NCBI GenBank assembly: GCA_016195405.1
Contig: JACPZP010000211.1
Span: 1-48,809, forward strand
Direction of reading: 5' to 3'
From: Planctomycetota bacterium
GTDB lineage: Bacteria > Planctomycetota > Planctomycetia > Gemmatales > Gemmataceae
Length of the DNA: 48,809 bases
In this document: positions 1-8,332 of the stretch, piece after piece
Numbering within the stretch: position 1 is the first letter of the stretch
Layout of the letters: every line of letters begins with the position of its first letter
Translations under genes and position numbers: made by a program
The notes under the pieces: model-generated
Database searches by the model: none
The model's input: only the letters and a program-made list of their open reading frames with translations
What the model was told of the DNA's origin: nothing

Positions 1-1215
1 GAGGCAGCGGACGGCAAGGCCGGGGCCAGGGAAGGGATGACGCCAGACTGTCTCTTCCGGGAGGCCCAGCTCCTTGCCGAGGGCGCGGACTTCGTCCTTG
101 AAGAGGTCCTTGAGCGGCTCGATCAGCTCGAAGCCAAGCTCCTTGGGCAAGCCGCCGACATTGTGGTGCGTTTTGATGGTCGCGGCCGGACCGTCGGCTG
201 CGGCGCCGCTTTCGATCACATCCGGATAGAGCGTGCCTTGGGCGAGGAATTTGACGTTCTCAATCCGACGCGCCTCGTCCTTGAAAACGTCGATGAAGAC
301 ATGGCCGATGCGGACACGCTTCTCCTGTGGGTCGCTGACGCTGGCCAAAGCGGCTAGGAAGCGCTCCCGCGCGTCGACGACATGCAGATCAGCATTAAAA
401 TGGCCCTTGAAGGTCGCCTGAACCGCCCCACACTCTCCTTGCCGCAGAAGCCCATTGTCGACAAAGATACACGCCACCTGCGTGCCAAGCGCCTTGATAA
501 GCAAGGCTGCGGTCACGGATGAATCGACTCCGCCGGACAGCCCGCAGATCACGCGATGAGCGCCGATGCGCTGCCGTAATCCCGCTATGGTGCGGTCAAC
601 GAAGGAGCCAAGCTGCCACTGTCCCGTGCAACCGCAAATCTCGTATAGGAAGTTGCGGAGAATGCGGCTGCCGTAGGGCGTGTGGCTAACTTCAGGATGA
701 AACTGCAGACCGTAAATGGGGCGCAGCCGGTGGCGGACGGCCGCGACCGGACATGTCTCCGTGGTGGCGAGTGAAACGAAGTCGGCCCCGCTCACCTGGA
801 CCTGATCGCCATGGCTCATCCAGACGATGGTTTCCTCCGGGACGCCGTCGAACAGGCCGTTCATCTCTTGAATCTTGACATGCGCTCGACCGAATTCGCG
901 GGTAGCGGATGGGACGACTTTGGTGCCCAATTCTTGGCAAGCGAGCTGCATTCCGTAGCAGATCCCCAGGACGGGAATGCCGAGATCGAAAATCTTAGGA
1001 TCGCAGAGGGGCGCGCCTTTGTCGTAGACGCTCGCCGGGCCGCCGGACAAAATGAGGCCGCGCGGGTGCAGCTCGCGGATGCGCTCGGCAGATAAGTCGT
1101 GACGCACAAGCTGGCAGAAGACGTTCTGGTCGCGAACGCGCCGGGCTATGAGTTGGCCGTATTGGGCGCCGAAATCAACGACAAGAACGAGTTCCTTCGC
1201 AGGCAGTTCCGTCAT
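1..1215 (-). CDS. guaA: GMP synthase (glutamine-hydrolysing), 3' end cut by window edge
   Basis: It converts XMP to GMP with ammonia taken from glutamine, the last step of guanine nucleotide synthesis in the cytosol. The 405 visible residues begin with an N-terminal class I glutamine amidotransferase carrying the full triad: Cys86 in GICYGM, and His173 and Glu175 in FHPEV. An ATP-pyrophosphatase domain follows, with its P-loop SGGVDSS at residues 227-233. The reading frame stays open to base 1, so roughly the last 110 residues of the dimerisation domain lie outside the window (family length about 510-525). The start is the ATG at 1213-1215, which gives the normal MTELP-x-LVVDFGAQYGQLIARR N-terminus. 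It is transcribed divergently from the small gene at 1309. Identification is essentially certain. Confidence 0.97.
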   Translation of the reverse strand, partial: MTELPAKELVLVVDFGAQYGQLIARRVRDQNVFCQLVRHDLSAERIRELHPRGLILSGGPASVYDKGAPLCDPKIFDLGIPVLGICYGMQLACQELGTKVVPSATREFGRAHVKIQEMNGLFDGVPEETIVWMSHGDQVQVSGADFVSLATTETCPVAAVRHRLRPIYGLQFHPEVSHTPYGSRILRNFLYEICGCTGQWQLGSFVDRTIAGLRQRIGAHRVICGLSGGVDSSVTAALLIKALGTQVACIFVDNGLLRQGECGAVQATFKGHFNADLHVVDARERFLAALASVSDPQEKRVRIGHVFIDVFKDEARRIENVKFLAQGTLYPDVIESGAAADGPAATIKTHHNVGGLPKELGFELIEPLKDLFKDEVRALGKELGLPEETVWRHPFPGPGLAVRCL

Positions 1216-1308
1216 ACGCTGTGGTCGCAAAGTGGTAAAAGACTATCCTATGCCAACGAGCGCCTTCGACCACAGATCATTTCGCAATTGCTCGTATTGG
1301 AGACGTGC

Positions 1309-1569
1309 ATGACGTTGCCGGCGCCGGATTGGTTGATTCAACATGGCGGCAACGTGCGGCTCGGCAGCGACGGCAGCACCTGGTTTGTTTTCTTTGGTGC
1401 CGCAGCGGAATACGCTTTGAACGCAGTCCCCATCGGCGTCCGTTTCGGGTGTACAATTCGGCAAACCAATAACGGAAAGCGCCTGGACAACGATTTGGTT
1501 ATCGACGATTCCGACGAAGCGCTTCGCGGCGGCCTAGAGCAGCTGGGGAAGACCTTGGGATGGAAATGA
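1309..1569 (+). CDS. Small hypothetical protein, 86 aa
   Basis: I do not recognise a named family. The protein begins MTLPAPDWLIQHGG and holds a core with VRLGSDGSTWFVFF and later RFGCTIRQTNNGKRLD, which looks like a compact beta-rich fold rather than random translation. No signal peptide or membrane segment is visible. The ATG at 1309 is preceded by GGAG six bases upstream, which favours it over the longer frame that runs back into guaA on the other strand. It is divergent from guaA with a gap of about 93 bp and ends before the convergent MBL-fold gene. Codon use matches the surroundings. That it is a real gene is likely; its function is unknown. Confidence 0.6.
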   Translation: MTLPAPDWLIQHGGNVRLGSDGSTWFVFFGAAAEYALNAVPIGVRFGCTIRQTNNGKRLDNDLVIDDSDEALRGGLEQLGKTLGWK

Positions 1570-1648
1570 AGAATGTAATCGTTGCTCTCAAGAATTCGTC
1601 GCGTCGCCACCCCCCCATACCCCTGGCGACGAAATCCAATGGAAAAAC

Positions 1649-2335
1649 TTAAACATCCATCCACTCGCCGGGCTTCACAATAGCTGGCGTCGCTTTGGTC
1701 TCTTTGCGAACGCGGGCTGCCCAGCCAGCTGCGTCCTGGTTGATGATCGGCCAGGTGTTGTAGTGGATCGGCAGCACTGTTTTTGGTTCGAGCAGTTTGA
1801 TGGCCCGAATGGAATCGTCCGGTCCCATGGTGTAGTTGTCGCCGATGGGCAGAATCGCCAGATCAATTCCCTCCTCGCCGATGAACTTCATGTCGCCGAA
1901 CAACCCGGTGTCGCCGCTGTGATAGATCCTCTTGCCGTCTTTGAGAAAGAGGATGAATCCGCAGGGATTGCCGCCGTACGATCCGTCGGGAAGCATCGAG
2001 CCGTGGAAAGCGAGCGTGAGCTTGACGCGGCCCAAGGGATGCTCGAAGCTACCGCCATGCTGTTGTCCGTGCACCTTCTTAAGTCCCTTGCCGGCTAACC
2101 ACTCGGCGATCTCATAATTGGCGATCACCGTGGCGCCGGTGCGTTTCGCGATGGCGATTGTGTCGCCAAGATGGTCGCTATGGCCGTGCGAAACGAGAAT
2201 GAAATCGGCTTCGGCATCGTTGGCTTTGATCGCCGCCGCAGGATTGCCGGTCAGGAACGGATCGATCAGCACCTGGAGCCCACCGGTCTCGACGGCGACG
2301 CAAGCATGTCCCAACCAGCGAAAGCGCGCGCTCAT
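1649..2335 (-). CDS. UPF0173-type metal-dependent hydrolase (MBL fold)
   Basis: This is a 228-aa metallo-beta-lactamase-fold hydrolase of the YtkL/UPF0173 type, normally cytosolic with two metals and an unknown physiological substrate. The sequence shows the HxHxDH metal motif (His50, His52, Asp54, His55), a further His at 111 (FHGS), Asp142 in SGDTG and a late His191 in IHYN, which is the full ligand set. The start is the ATG at 2333-2335, preceded by GGAGG eight bases upstream. A much longer open frame continues to about 2737, but that extension is low-complexity Arg-rich sequence and is not credible. The length agrees with the family (about 225-230 aa). Confidence 0.9.
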   Translation of the reverse strand: MSARFRWLGHACVAVETGGLQVLIDPFLTGNPAAAIKANDAEADFILVSHGHSDHLGDTIAIAKRTGATVIANYEIAEWLAGKGLKKVHGQQHGGSFEHPLGRVKLTLAFHGSMLPDGSYGGNPCGFILFLKDGKRIYHSGDTGLFGDMKFIGEEGIDLAILPIGDNYTMGPDDSIRAIKLLEPKTVLPIHYNTWPIINQDAAGWAARVRKETKATPAIVKPGEWMDV

Positions 2336-2994
2336 GGCAATGTCCTCCAAGGAAATTCCGCGAGATGTGATTTGGATTCTACGGATTTGCTTAGCCGCGA
2401 GCCAACGGCGAGCGTGGCGAGCGAAGTGCGGTGGAAATGAAAAAGCAAGGCAAGCCGCGACGTAACCGCGTGGGGCGGTCCCCGGATCAGGATCAGGCGA
2501 CGCGACATGCGCGGCACCCGGGGACGGACGGGCTCTTCGCCAGCCCACCCCTTCGGCAGCCTGGCGACCTCGGCGCCGCCAGCGACGAATCGCCGTCAGA
2601 CCGAGGCCCATAGCTTTGCGCCCCCGCCTTGCGACGGGTTTGCCCTTTCGAGGATGAAAGGCGTTGCGATCCAGGCAAGACGCGTTGGCTTGCCTCCAGA
2701 GCTGGCCCAAAAACGGACAACCCTGTTTGCCGATCAAGCTTAGGTCGCGTTCCGGCGCTTGGCAAATAGCGCTGGAATCTGCCGTGCTTGCCTCATCTCA
2801 CCAGGTCGCCAACATCAGTCTCAATTGAACTTTGCTTAGCGTTTTTTCAGGAATCCTCGCAATTGCTCCGCCGTTTTGAGACCGAATGCCGGCTTTATTC
2901 TTGGCCGACTTGACCGGTTTTAATCTTTACGTTACTTCCTTTCTTTCACCATTTATTGCATTGAGGCCGAGCCGACTCGAGGAAATCACCAGGT
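2336..2994. other. Non-coding intergenic stretch, ~660 bp
   Basis: No convincing gene is seen on either strand; the open frames are short and Arg/Pro/Ser-rich. Near 2390-2414 it holds one arm of the cttagccgcgagcc repeat that recurs at 36178 and, in variant form, at 39348. The part before 2995 is AT-richer. It includes TTGACC at 2910-2915 with a 17-bp spacer to TACTTC, a weak sigma70-like candidate for the plus-strand carbohydrate genes that follow. Confidence 0.5.
2390..2414. repeat. Dispersed repeat arm (tagccgcgagcc family)
   Basis: The sequence cttagccgcgagccaacg matches the left arm of the palindrome found inside rnpB at 36178-36239, with one or two substitutions. No full right arm is evident here, so this looks like a half or decayed copy. 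Confidence 0.5.
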
Positions 2995-3939
2995 ATGGAC
3001 GCCGAGAAAGCGCTTGGCGCCGCAAGCTTCCTGAAATCGAAGCCGGCGCGTGAATTGTTGGTCGTCGCGGATGATTTTGGCATCGGGCCGGCCACGTCGA
3101 TCGGCATTCTCGAACTCGCCCGCAAGAGCGTTCTCACCGGCACGGTGCTCTTGGTGAATTCGCCTTACGCGGAAGCCGGGGTGACTTCCTGGCGCGCCGC
3201 GGGCCGGCCGCTGGAAATGGGCTGGCATCCTAATCTGACGCTCGACAAACCCGTTCTGCCGCCAGGAGTGGTTCCCAGTCTTGTCGGTCCCGACGGCTGT
3301 TTCTGGCCGCTCGGCGTCTTTCTCAAACGAATGTTCCTGGGGCGGATAAGGTCCCAAGATGTCGAGCGTGAGTGGCGCGCGCAGTATCAGCGCTTCGTCG
3401 CCTTGGTGGGCCTGCGTCCGAAGTTGATTAACTCCCACCAGCATGTGGCGCTGTTCCCAAGCATTGGCATCGTCCTCTTGAGCATCTTGCAGGAGCAGCG
3501 GCCACACCCCTACATCCGCAGAGTCCAAGAGCCGTGGACCATGCTCTGGGCTATTCCGGGGGCGCGGAGGAAAAGAGCTTTTCTCAATCTCTTGGGTCGG
3601 CGCATGAGCCGTTGGCAAGAACGGGCCGGCTTTCCGGGTAATGAATGGCTCGCGGGCGTCACCGATCCTCCCTGGGTGCGCCGTCAGGCTTTCTTCCGCA
3701 ATTGGCTGGGCCGCATTCCAGGACGCGTCGTCGAATTGGCTTGCCATCCCGGACATCGCGATGAGAGCTTGATTGGCCGCGATTGCACGCTTGTTGACGG
3801 CCTGTTGCAACGCCGCATTGACGAATGGCATCTTCTGAATCATCCCGATTTCTTGGAGGCCGTGGCGGAGGCAGGCTTCACGATTGCGCACTCGGAACGA
3901 TTTTCGAGCGCGGGAACGAGGAAGTGCCATGCAGCTTAG
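2995..3939 (+). CDS. ChbG/YdjC-like carbohydrate deacetylase
   Basis: This is a 314-aa member of the YdjC/ChbG family of metal-dependent deacetylases that remove acetyl groups from N-acetylated sugars. Visible hallmarks are the ADDFG motif (about residues 25-29), GWHPNLT with the metal His, NSHQHV, and a late ACHPGH. There is no signal peptide. The start ATG at 2995 directly precedes the conserved region. It overlaps the next gene by 11 bp (3929-3939), so the two are probably translationally coupled. With the GT87-like and GT2 genes downstream it forms a cluster likely acting on an envelope or lipid-linked glycan. The family is confident; the actual sugar substrate is not known. Confidence 0.88.
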   Translation: MDAEKALGAASFLKSKPARELLVVADDFGIGPATSIGILELARKSVLTGTVLLVNSPYAEAGVTSWRAAGRPLEMGWHPNLTLDKPVLPPGVVPSLVGPDGCFWPLGVFLKRMFLGRIRSQDVEREWRAQYQRFVALVGLRPKLINSHQHVALFPSIGIVLLSILQEQRPHPYIRRVQEPWTMLWAIPGARRKRAFLNLLGRRMSRWQERAGFPGNEWLAGVTDPPWVRRQAFFRNWLGRIPGRVVELACHPGHRDESLIGRDCTLVDGLLQRRIDEWHLLNHPDFLEAVAEAGFTIAHSERFSSAGTRKCHAA

Positions 3940-5164
3940 CGTTCCCTCGCCGCCAGCCTCGCCGTGGCCGGCGCGCGTAACTCTAATGTGGGCAAGCATC
4001 GTTCTGGTGGTTTGCGCACGGAGCTATCTGTATCCGCAGACTCACTCCGTGTACCCCATATTCTCCAGCGCAGGACAAAACTGGGCAGCCGGCCGCGATT
4101 GCTACGTTAACACGGATCAGGGCCGGCTCGATATCTATCGTTACTCGCCCGCGGCCAGTTGTGTTTTCGTGCCGTTCAGCCTCCTGCCCGACTCGGTAGG
4201 CGGCGTGATCTGGCGCTTACTGCAAGTCGCCTGGTTTCTTGCGGCGTTCGCGTGGTACGTGCGCGACGTGTGGCCCGTACCGAATGCGAAGACACAGAGT
4301 TTAGTTTGGCTGTGGATTTTGCTGGTTCCCCTCAGCTTGGAAAGCATCAACAACGGGCAGGCCAACGTGCTCGTGGTGGCCTCGTTGCTCACCGCGACGG
4401 CGGCAACGTCGCGCCGGTGTTGGAACCTTGCGGCCACGTGTTTAGCCGTCGCTTTCCTCTTCAAAGTGTATCCGCTCGCTCTAGGCCTGCTCCTGGTTCT
4501 CGCTTATCCCAGGCAACTGGCGTGGCGCCTTGGGGCCGCAATCGCGATCGGGTTGGGTTTGCCGTTTCTGTTCCAATCGCCGGACTATGTTCTTGACCAG
4601 TTCGCTCGATGGCTCACGCACTTGTCCCACGATACTCGATTTGATTGGCCCATGGGAACCGGCATGCGCGACGGTTACCTCCTTTTGCGTTTCTTTCTCG
4701 GCCCGCCGCCCCACGTGGTCTATGTGGGCATCCAGCTCATGGCGGCGCTGGCTCTGGCGCTTGTGGCCCGGCAATCGCGCCGCACCAACTGGCCGATCAA
4801 GGAACAACTGCACGCATTGTTCGGTCTCGGTTGTTGCTGGATGATGCTTTTCGGTCCAGCCACCGAGACGTGCACTTTCATTTGTTTGGCCGTGCCCCTG
4901 TCTTGTGCCATGGTGGAAGCGTTTCAGATGCGCGGCGTGACGGCGAGAAAGATGGTCGTCGCGCTGGTCCTTGCGTTGTTGTTGACCAGCTTCATCAATC
5001 GAAAAAACCTTGGATTCGACCTGCCTCTATACGTCTTGCAGCCGATCGCAACTTTGATCTTGTTTTTTGAGCGCATTTCCCGCATCTTTCCAACCACCGC
5101 CGCGCTGCCCGGTTTCAAAAGGGGGACAGGACCTCTAAAATCACAGGTCCTGTCCCCCTTTTGA
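3929..5164 (+). CDS. GT87/DUF2029-like membrane mannosyltransferase
   Basis: This is a 411-aa polytopic membrane protein with about ten hydrophobic segments, resembling the DUF2029/GT87 family that transfers mannose from a polyprenyl-phosphate donor. An acidic-aromatic stretch after the first helix (SSAGQNWAAGRDCY, then DIYRYSP) fits the family's extracytoplasmic active-site region, and FLFKVYP matches its conserved K-x-YP segment. The start ATG at 3929 has GAGGAA upstream and overlaps the yddjC-like stop. The C-terminus is odd: the last 17 or so codons and the stop lie inside a perfect 24-bp inverted repeat (5111-5168), so the native tail was probably replaced by repeat sequence. The GT2 gene follows closely and could make the polyprenyl-linked donor. 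Confidence 0.78.
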   Translation: MQLSVPSPPASPWPARVTLMWASIVLVVCARSYLYPQTHSVYPIFSSAGQNWAAGRDCYVNTDQGRLDIYRYSPAASCVFVPFSLLPDSVGGVIWRLLQVAWFLAAFAWYVRDVWPVPNAKTQSLVWLWILLVPLSLESINNGQANVLVVASLLTATAATSRRCWNLAATCLAVAFLFKVYPLALGLLLVLAYPRQLAWRLGAAIAIGLGLPFLFQSPDYVLDQFARWLTHLSHDTRFDWPMGTGMRDGYLLLRFFLGPPPHVVYVGIQLMAALALALVARQSRRTNWPIKEQLHALFGLGCCWMMLFGPATETCTFICLAVPLSCAMVEAFQMRGVTARKMVVALVLALLLTSFINRKNLGFDLPLYVLQPIATLILFFERISRIFPTTAALPGFKRGTGPLKSQVLSPF

Positions 5165-5168
5165 AACC
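5111..5168. repeat. Perfect 24-bp inverted repeat with 10-bp loop
   Basis: Arms are 5111-5134 and 5145-5168, identical as reverse complements, with core gggggacaggacct. The loop is ctaaaatcac. It resembles the REP-like palindromes associated with Y1 (RAYT) transposases in other bacteria, and a decayed relative sits at 25747-25780. It overlaps the end of the GT87-like gene and may also act as a terminator. The pairing is read directly; the RAYT link is from memory of such repeats. Confidence 0.85.
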
Positions 5169-5192
5169 CGGACTAACGAAACGGATGACGGC

Positions 5193-6176
5193 ATGGATGC
5201 CAAGGCCACACTACTGAGCATCGTCTGTCCCGCATATCAGGAAGAGGAATCGCTTCCCTTCTTCCATGCGGAGCTGTGCAAAGTGCTTGACGGGCTCGCG
5301 GGCGATTTCGACATTGAGATTCTGTATGTCGATGACGGCTCGCGCGATCGCACCCTCAACGTGATTCGCCGAATCGCCGCCTCCGATCACCGAGTCGTAT
5401 TCTTGTCATTGAGCCGCAACTTCGGCCATCAGGCTGCCCTTTCCGCGGGGTTAGAACATGCCACGGGAGACGTCGTCGTCAGCATGGACGCAGACCTGCA
5501 GCATCCGCCGGCAGCAGTGCCATTGCTTCTCGAAAAATGGCGGCAGGGTTTCGACGTGGTGCTGTCGATTCGCGAGCAGGACGCAAACTTGAGCCGATTC
5601 AAGCGCTGGACGTCGGCGCTGTTTTACCTGCTGTTAAGAACGATCAGCAACGTCGAAATCCGCGCGGCCGCCTCGGACTTTCGTCTGCTGTCGCGTAGGG
5701 CCTTGGATGCTCTCTTGCGGATGGGAGAACGTCATCGCTTCCTCCGCGGCATGGTGCAATGGCTCGGCTTCCCGGCCGCGGAGGTGCGCTTTCATCCCGA
5801 CCGGCGCCGCGCCGGCGAGTCCAAGTACGACCTCCGCCGCATGGCGACTTTGGCGTGCGACGGCCTGTTCGGTTTTTCCCTCGCGCCGTTGCGACTCGCT
5901 CTGGCGGTGGGATCTTTGGCGGTGCTGTCCGGACTCGGAATATCCGCTTGGATTGTGGTCGCATTGGTCATTGGTCGCGGCGCGCCGGGTTGGGTATTCG
6001 TGCTCGCCTCGGTGCATCTCCTCGGAGGGAGCATCCTGGGCGGCCTCGGCATTCTCGGGGAATACGTCGGCCGCATCTTCGAACAGGTGAAGGCCCGGCC
6101 TCTGTATGTGCTCAAGGAAGATTCGCGCGAAACCGATCGGAACGAATCAAGAATCCCGCATCGCGGCGCCGCTTGA
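5193..6176 (+). CDS. GT2 polyprenyl-phosphate glycosyltransferase (GtrB/DPM-like)
   Basis: This 327-aa family 2 glycosyltransferase probably moves a sugar from a nucleotide donor onto undecaprenyl phosphate at the inner face of the membrane. The N-terminal GT-A domain begins SIVCPAYQEEESLP and carries VDDGSRD (about 47-53) and the metal motif MDADLQHPP (about 97-105). Two C-terminal transmembrane helices (about 225-290) follow, the GtrB/DPM-like arrangement. It lies after the GT87-like gene, which would use such a lipid-linked sugar. The start is the ATG at 5193. Length and order of parts are normal. The sugar transferred cannot be read from the sequence. Confidence 0.9.
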   Translation: MDAKATLLSIVCPAYQEEESLPFFHAELCKVLDGLAGDFDIEILYVDDGSRDRTLNVIRRIAASDHRVVFLSLSRNFGHQAALSAGLEHATGDVVVSMDADLQHPPAAVPLLLEKWRQGFDVVLSIREQDANLSRFKRWTSALFYLLLRTISNVEIRAAASDFRLLSRRALDALLRMGERHRFLRGMVQWLGFPAAEVRFHPDRRRAGESKYDLRRMATLACDGLFGFSLAPLRLALAVGSLAVLSGLGISAWIVVALVIGRGAPGWVFVLASVHLLGGSILGGLGILGEYVGRIFEQVKARPLYVLKEDSRETDRNESRIPHRGAA

Positions 6177-6206
6177 GAAATATCGTCAATCAACGGAGCA
6201 ACGCTC

Positions 6207-6971
6207 ATGTACTGGGCGAGGTATTTGGCGCTCGTTCTGGCAATAGTCATGTCCATGGGACGCGTCGTACTTGTGACAGCCCAAGAGAGCCGTCGCGCAG
6301 CCAGACCCGCGGACGAGCCCGGTCTTGTCATCATCGTCGGCGGCGTGGGCGGCATGGACATCATTGGGCCTTGCGCCGAAACGGCTTTACCTCGCGCCGG
6401 CGTCAAGCACGAGATTCGCGAGTTCATTTGGACCCACGGCTGGGGCCTGCTCTTCAAGGACTTGCAAGATACCGAACACCAACGCAAGAAGGCCGAGGAG
6501 CTGGCCCGCATCATCACCGCCTGGATTGCGAACAACCCGGGCCGGCCGGTATATCTAGTCGGCAAGAGCGGCGGCTCGGGGCTCGTGCTGCTAGCCGCGG
6601 AGTTGTTGCCCGAGAGCACTCTGGAGCGGATCATTCTTCTCTCGGCCGCCGTCGCGCCGCATTACGATCTGCGCCGGGCCTTGCGCGCCACCCGTACCGA
6701 GGTCGTTAATTTTCACTCGCAATTGGATCAACTCTGGCTCAACTTGGGCACGAGCCAATTCGGCACTATGGATCGTTACTACGGCCCCAGCGCCGGCGTT
6801 AACGGCTTCCGTCCGCCGGCTGAGCTGGACGACGCGGGCCGCGCCCTCTACCGCCGGCTTGTCCAAATTCCCTTCCAGACGCGCATGCTGCGCTGCGGCC
6901 ACATCGGCACCCATGCCGGCACTAGCTTCCCCGGCTTTCTTGCCGCGGAGGTGGCACCGCTACTGCGGTGA
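6207..6971 (+). CDS. Secreted alpha/beta-hydrolase-fold protein
   Basis: This is a 254-aa protein with a cleavable signal peptide (hydrophobic residues about 5-24, then TAQES). The mature part begins with a strand LVIIVGGVGG. It has a GKSGGSG nucleophile elbow at about 113-119, the Gly-x-Ser-x-Gly context of serine hydrolases, and a late RCGHIGTH that may supply the catalytic His. The start ATG at 6207 has GGAG eight bases upstream. It follows the GT2 gene by about 30 bp and may be the last gene of the carbohydrate cluster. Substrate unknown; the fold assignment rests on the nucleophile elbow and strand pattern. Confidence 0.75.
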   Translation: MYWARYLALVLAIVMSMGRVVLVTAQESRRAARPADEPGLVIIVGGVGGMDIIGPCAETALPRAGVKHEIREFIWTHGWGLLFKDLQDTEHQRKKAEELARIITAWIANNPGRPVYLVGKSGGSGLVLLAAELLPESTLERIILLSAAVAPHYDLRRALRATRTEVVNFHSQLDQLWLNLGTSQFGTMDRYYGPSAGVNGFRPPAELDDAGRALYRRLVQIPFQTRMLRCGHIGTHAGTSFPGFLAAEVAPLLR

Positions 6972-7032
6972 TCGATTTCTGAAAGTTCCAATGCAACTTG
7001 CCCCGTGCGTATGAAAGCGGAGAATAACAGTA

Positions 7033-7293
7033 ATGAAAACGACACGCTTCATCGGTGACACTACGCTCGAAGCCGCACAGGTCCAATGGGAGATTTTTCG
7101 CCGGATGCCGCCGGCAAAGCGCATGGCTTTGGCCTGCTCGATGAGCGATTCCATCCGGGAAGTCGTAGCTGCCGGGGTGCGCAGTCGGCATCCTGATTAC
7201 AGCGACGTTCAGGTGAAACGAGCGGTCATCAAGCTCAGCTTGGGGGATGCGTTGTACCGCCAAGTCTATCCTGGTTTGGATGTCGATCCATGA
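7033..7293 (+). CDS. Small helical partner protein of nucleotidyltransferase module
   Basis: This is an 86-aa, largely helical protein with the pattern IFRRMPPAKRMALA followed by VAAGVRSRHP and a short C-terminal helix. It resembles a widespread small family encoded directly upstream of nucleotidyltransferase-like proteins, in the style of an antitoxin/toxin pair. The stop overlaps the start of the next gene by four bases (7290-7293), so translation is probably coupled. GGAG lies upstream of ATG 7033. Function is not established; the two-gene arrangement is the main clue. Confidence 0.7.
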   Translation: MKTTRFIGDTTLEAAQVQWEIFRRMPPAKRMALACSMSDSIREVVAAGVRSRHPDYSDVQVKRAVIKLSLGDALYRQVYPGLDVDP

Positions 7294-7877
7294 GCCAAGA
7301 GGCGTTTATCGCGGAAATCGCGAAGTCGCTGGATACTGTCGGCATTCCATTTATGATCGCCGGATCACACGCCAGCAGTTATTACGGACGGGCTCGAACG
7401 ACTAATGACGTGGATTTCGTCGCTGATCCCAAGTCGGACCAACTGGAGCGATTCTTGAATCTCCTTGGAGACCGTTACTACTTCAGCCCGGAAGCGGCGC
7501 GCGAGGCACTACGCGCGCGAACCATATTCAACGTCATTCAATTTGCCGAGGGGTGGAAAGCCGATTTTATCGTTCGCAAGCAGCGTCCTTTTAGCGTCGA
7601 GGAACTTCGCCGACGCGAAACGGTCAACTTGCATGGAGTTTCGATTCCTATTGCGTCCGCGGAGGATGTAATCCTCAGTAAGCTCGAATGGAATCTCATC
7701 ACGCCTTCTGAACGCCAGTTGCAGGACGCACTGCATGTCGCCGTGGTCCAAGCAACGAAGCTCGATTTGGCGTATCTGCGGACCTGGGCGCCACAGCTGG
7801 GAGTTGCGGAAGCTCTCGCGGATCTCCTGCGGCAGGCCGCAGCGATGCAACTTCCGGCTTCGCCGTCAGGGGAGTAA
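7290..7877 (+). CDS. Nucleotidyltransferase-fold protein (AbiEii/DUF6036-like)
   Basis: This is a 195-aa protein with a minimal nucleotidyltransferase core: IAGSHASSYYG followed by the acidic pair NDVDFV, the GS-x(n)-DxD signature, and a later acidic KADFIV strand. The C-terminal half is helical (EDVILSKLEWN, then the RQLQDALHV stretch), as in AbiEii and DUF6036 proteins. Some members of this fold are toxins that nucleotidylate RNA or protein. Paired with the 86-aa gene through a 4-bp overlap, it could be a toxin-antitoxin-like system, but no experiment on this exact family is known to me. Confidence 0.75.
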   Translation: MSQEAFIAEIAKSLDTVGIPFMIAGSHASSYYGRARTTNDVDFVADPKSDQLERFLNLLGDRYYFSPEAAREALRARTIFNVIQFAEGWKADFIVRKQRPFSVEELRRRETVNLHGVSIPIASAEDVILSKLEWNLITPSERQLQDALHVAVVQATKLDLAYLRTWAPQLGVAEALADLLRQAAAMQLPASPSGE

Positions 7878-7908
7878 GCGATTTGCACCTTCATTCCTTG
7901 CTTTTTCG

Positions 7909-7938
7909 TTGGCTCGTCCGGAGGTGATCTGTTATCCT
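7909..7938 (+). promoter_or_regulatory. Candidate sigma70-type promoter for clpS
   Basis: TTGGCT (7909-7914) and TATCCT (7933-7938) are separated by 18 bp and lie 29 bp before the clpS start. Each hexamer matches four of six consensus positions. This is pattern matching only. Confidence 0.35.
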
Positions 7939-7967
7939 AAAGGAAGAGTAACTAGCGGGAGCGCGCC

Positions 7968-8312
7968 GTGACCGAATCCGATTTTCCAGACACCATCGTC
8001 ACCACCAAGCCCCGAGAAAAAGAGGAGATCGGGACGCGGCAGGTTCCGCCCTTTCACGTCATTCTCGAAAACGACGACTACCACTCCTTCGAATTCGTGG
8101 TGGATGTGCTGCGCAAGTCTCTCGGCTTCAATGAACAACGCGCCTTCCTTCTCACCAGCGAAGCTCACAACAAAGGCCGGGCCGTCGTCTGGACGGGTCC
8201 CAAAGAAGTCGCCGAACTAAAGGTCGAGCAGATTCTCAGCTTTCATGAAATTCACCTCGACGGCCGCAAACTCGGACCGTTGGGCGTGTCGATCGAGCCT
8301 GCGCCCGGATAA
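7968..8312 (+). CDS. clpS: ATP-dependent Clp protease adaptor ClpS
   Basis: ClpS delivers N-degron substrates to the ClpA/ClpC unfoldase for ClpP degradation. The 114-aa protein has a disordered N-terminal tail and then the folded domain starting PPFHVILENDDYHSFEFV, whose NDD and following residues line the N-degron pocket. The KGRAVVWTGPKEVAELKVEQ stretch continues the fold. The start is GTG at 7968 with GGGAG seven bases upstream. It is followed after 20 bp by the isomerase-like gene. Length fits the family. No clpA/clpC gene is in the window. Confidence 0.9.
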   Translation: MTESDFPDTIVTTKPREKEEIGTRQVPPFHVILENDDYHSFEFVVDVLRKSLGFNEQRAFLLTSEAHNKGRAVVWTGPKEVAELKVEQILSFHEIHLDGRKLGPLGVSIEPAPG

Positions 8313-8332
8313 TGCTAACACGAGGATCTGTC

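Noticed and set aside
2336..2737. Long N-terminal extension of the MBL-fold hydrolase frame
   Set aside because: Arg/Pro-rich, not like the family, and a good ribosome site sits before the ATG at 2335.
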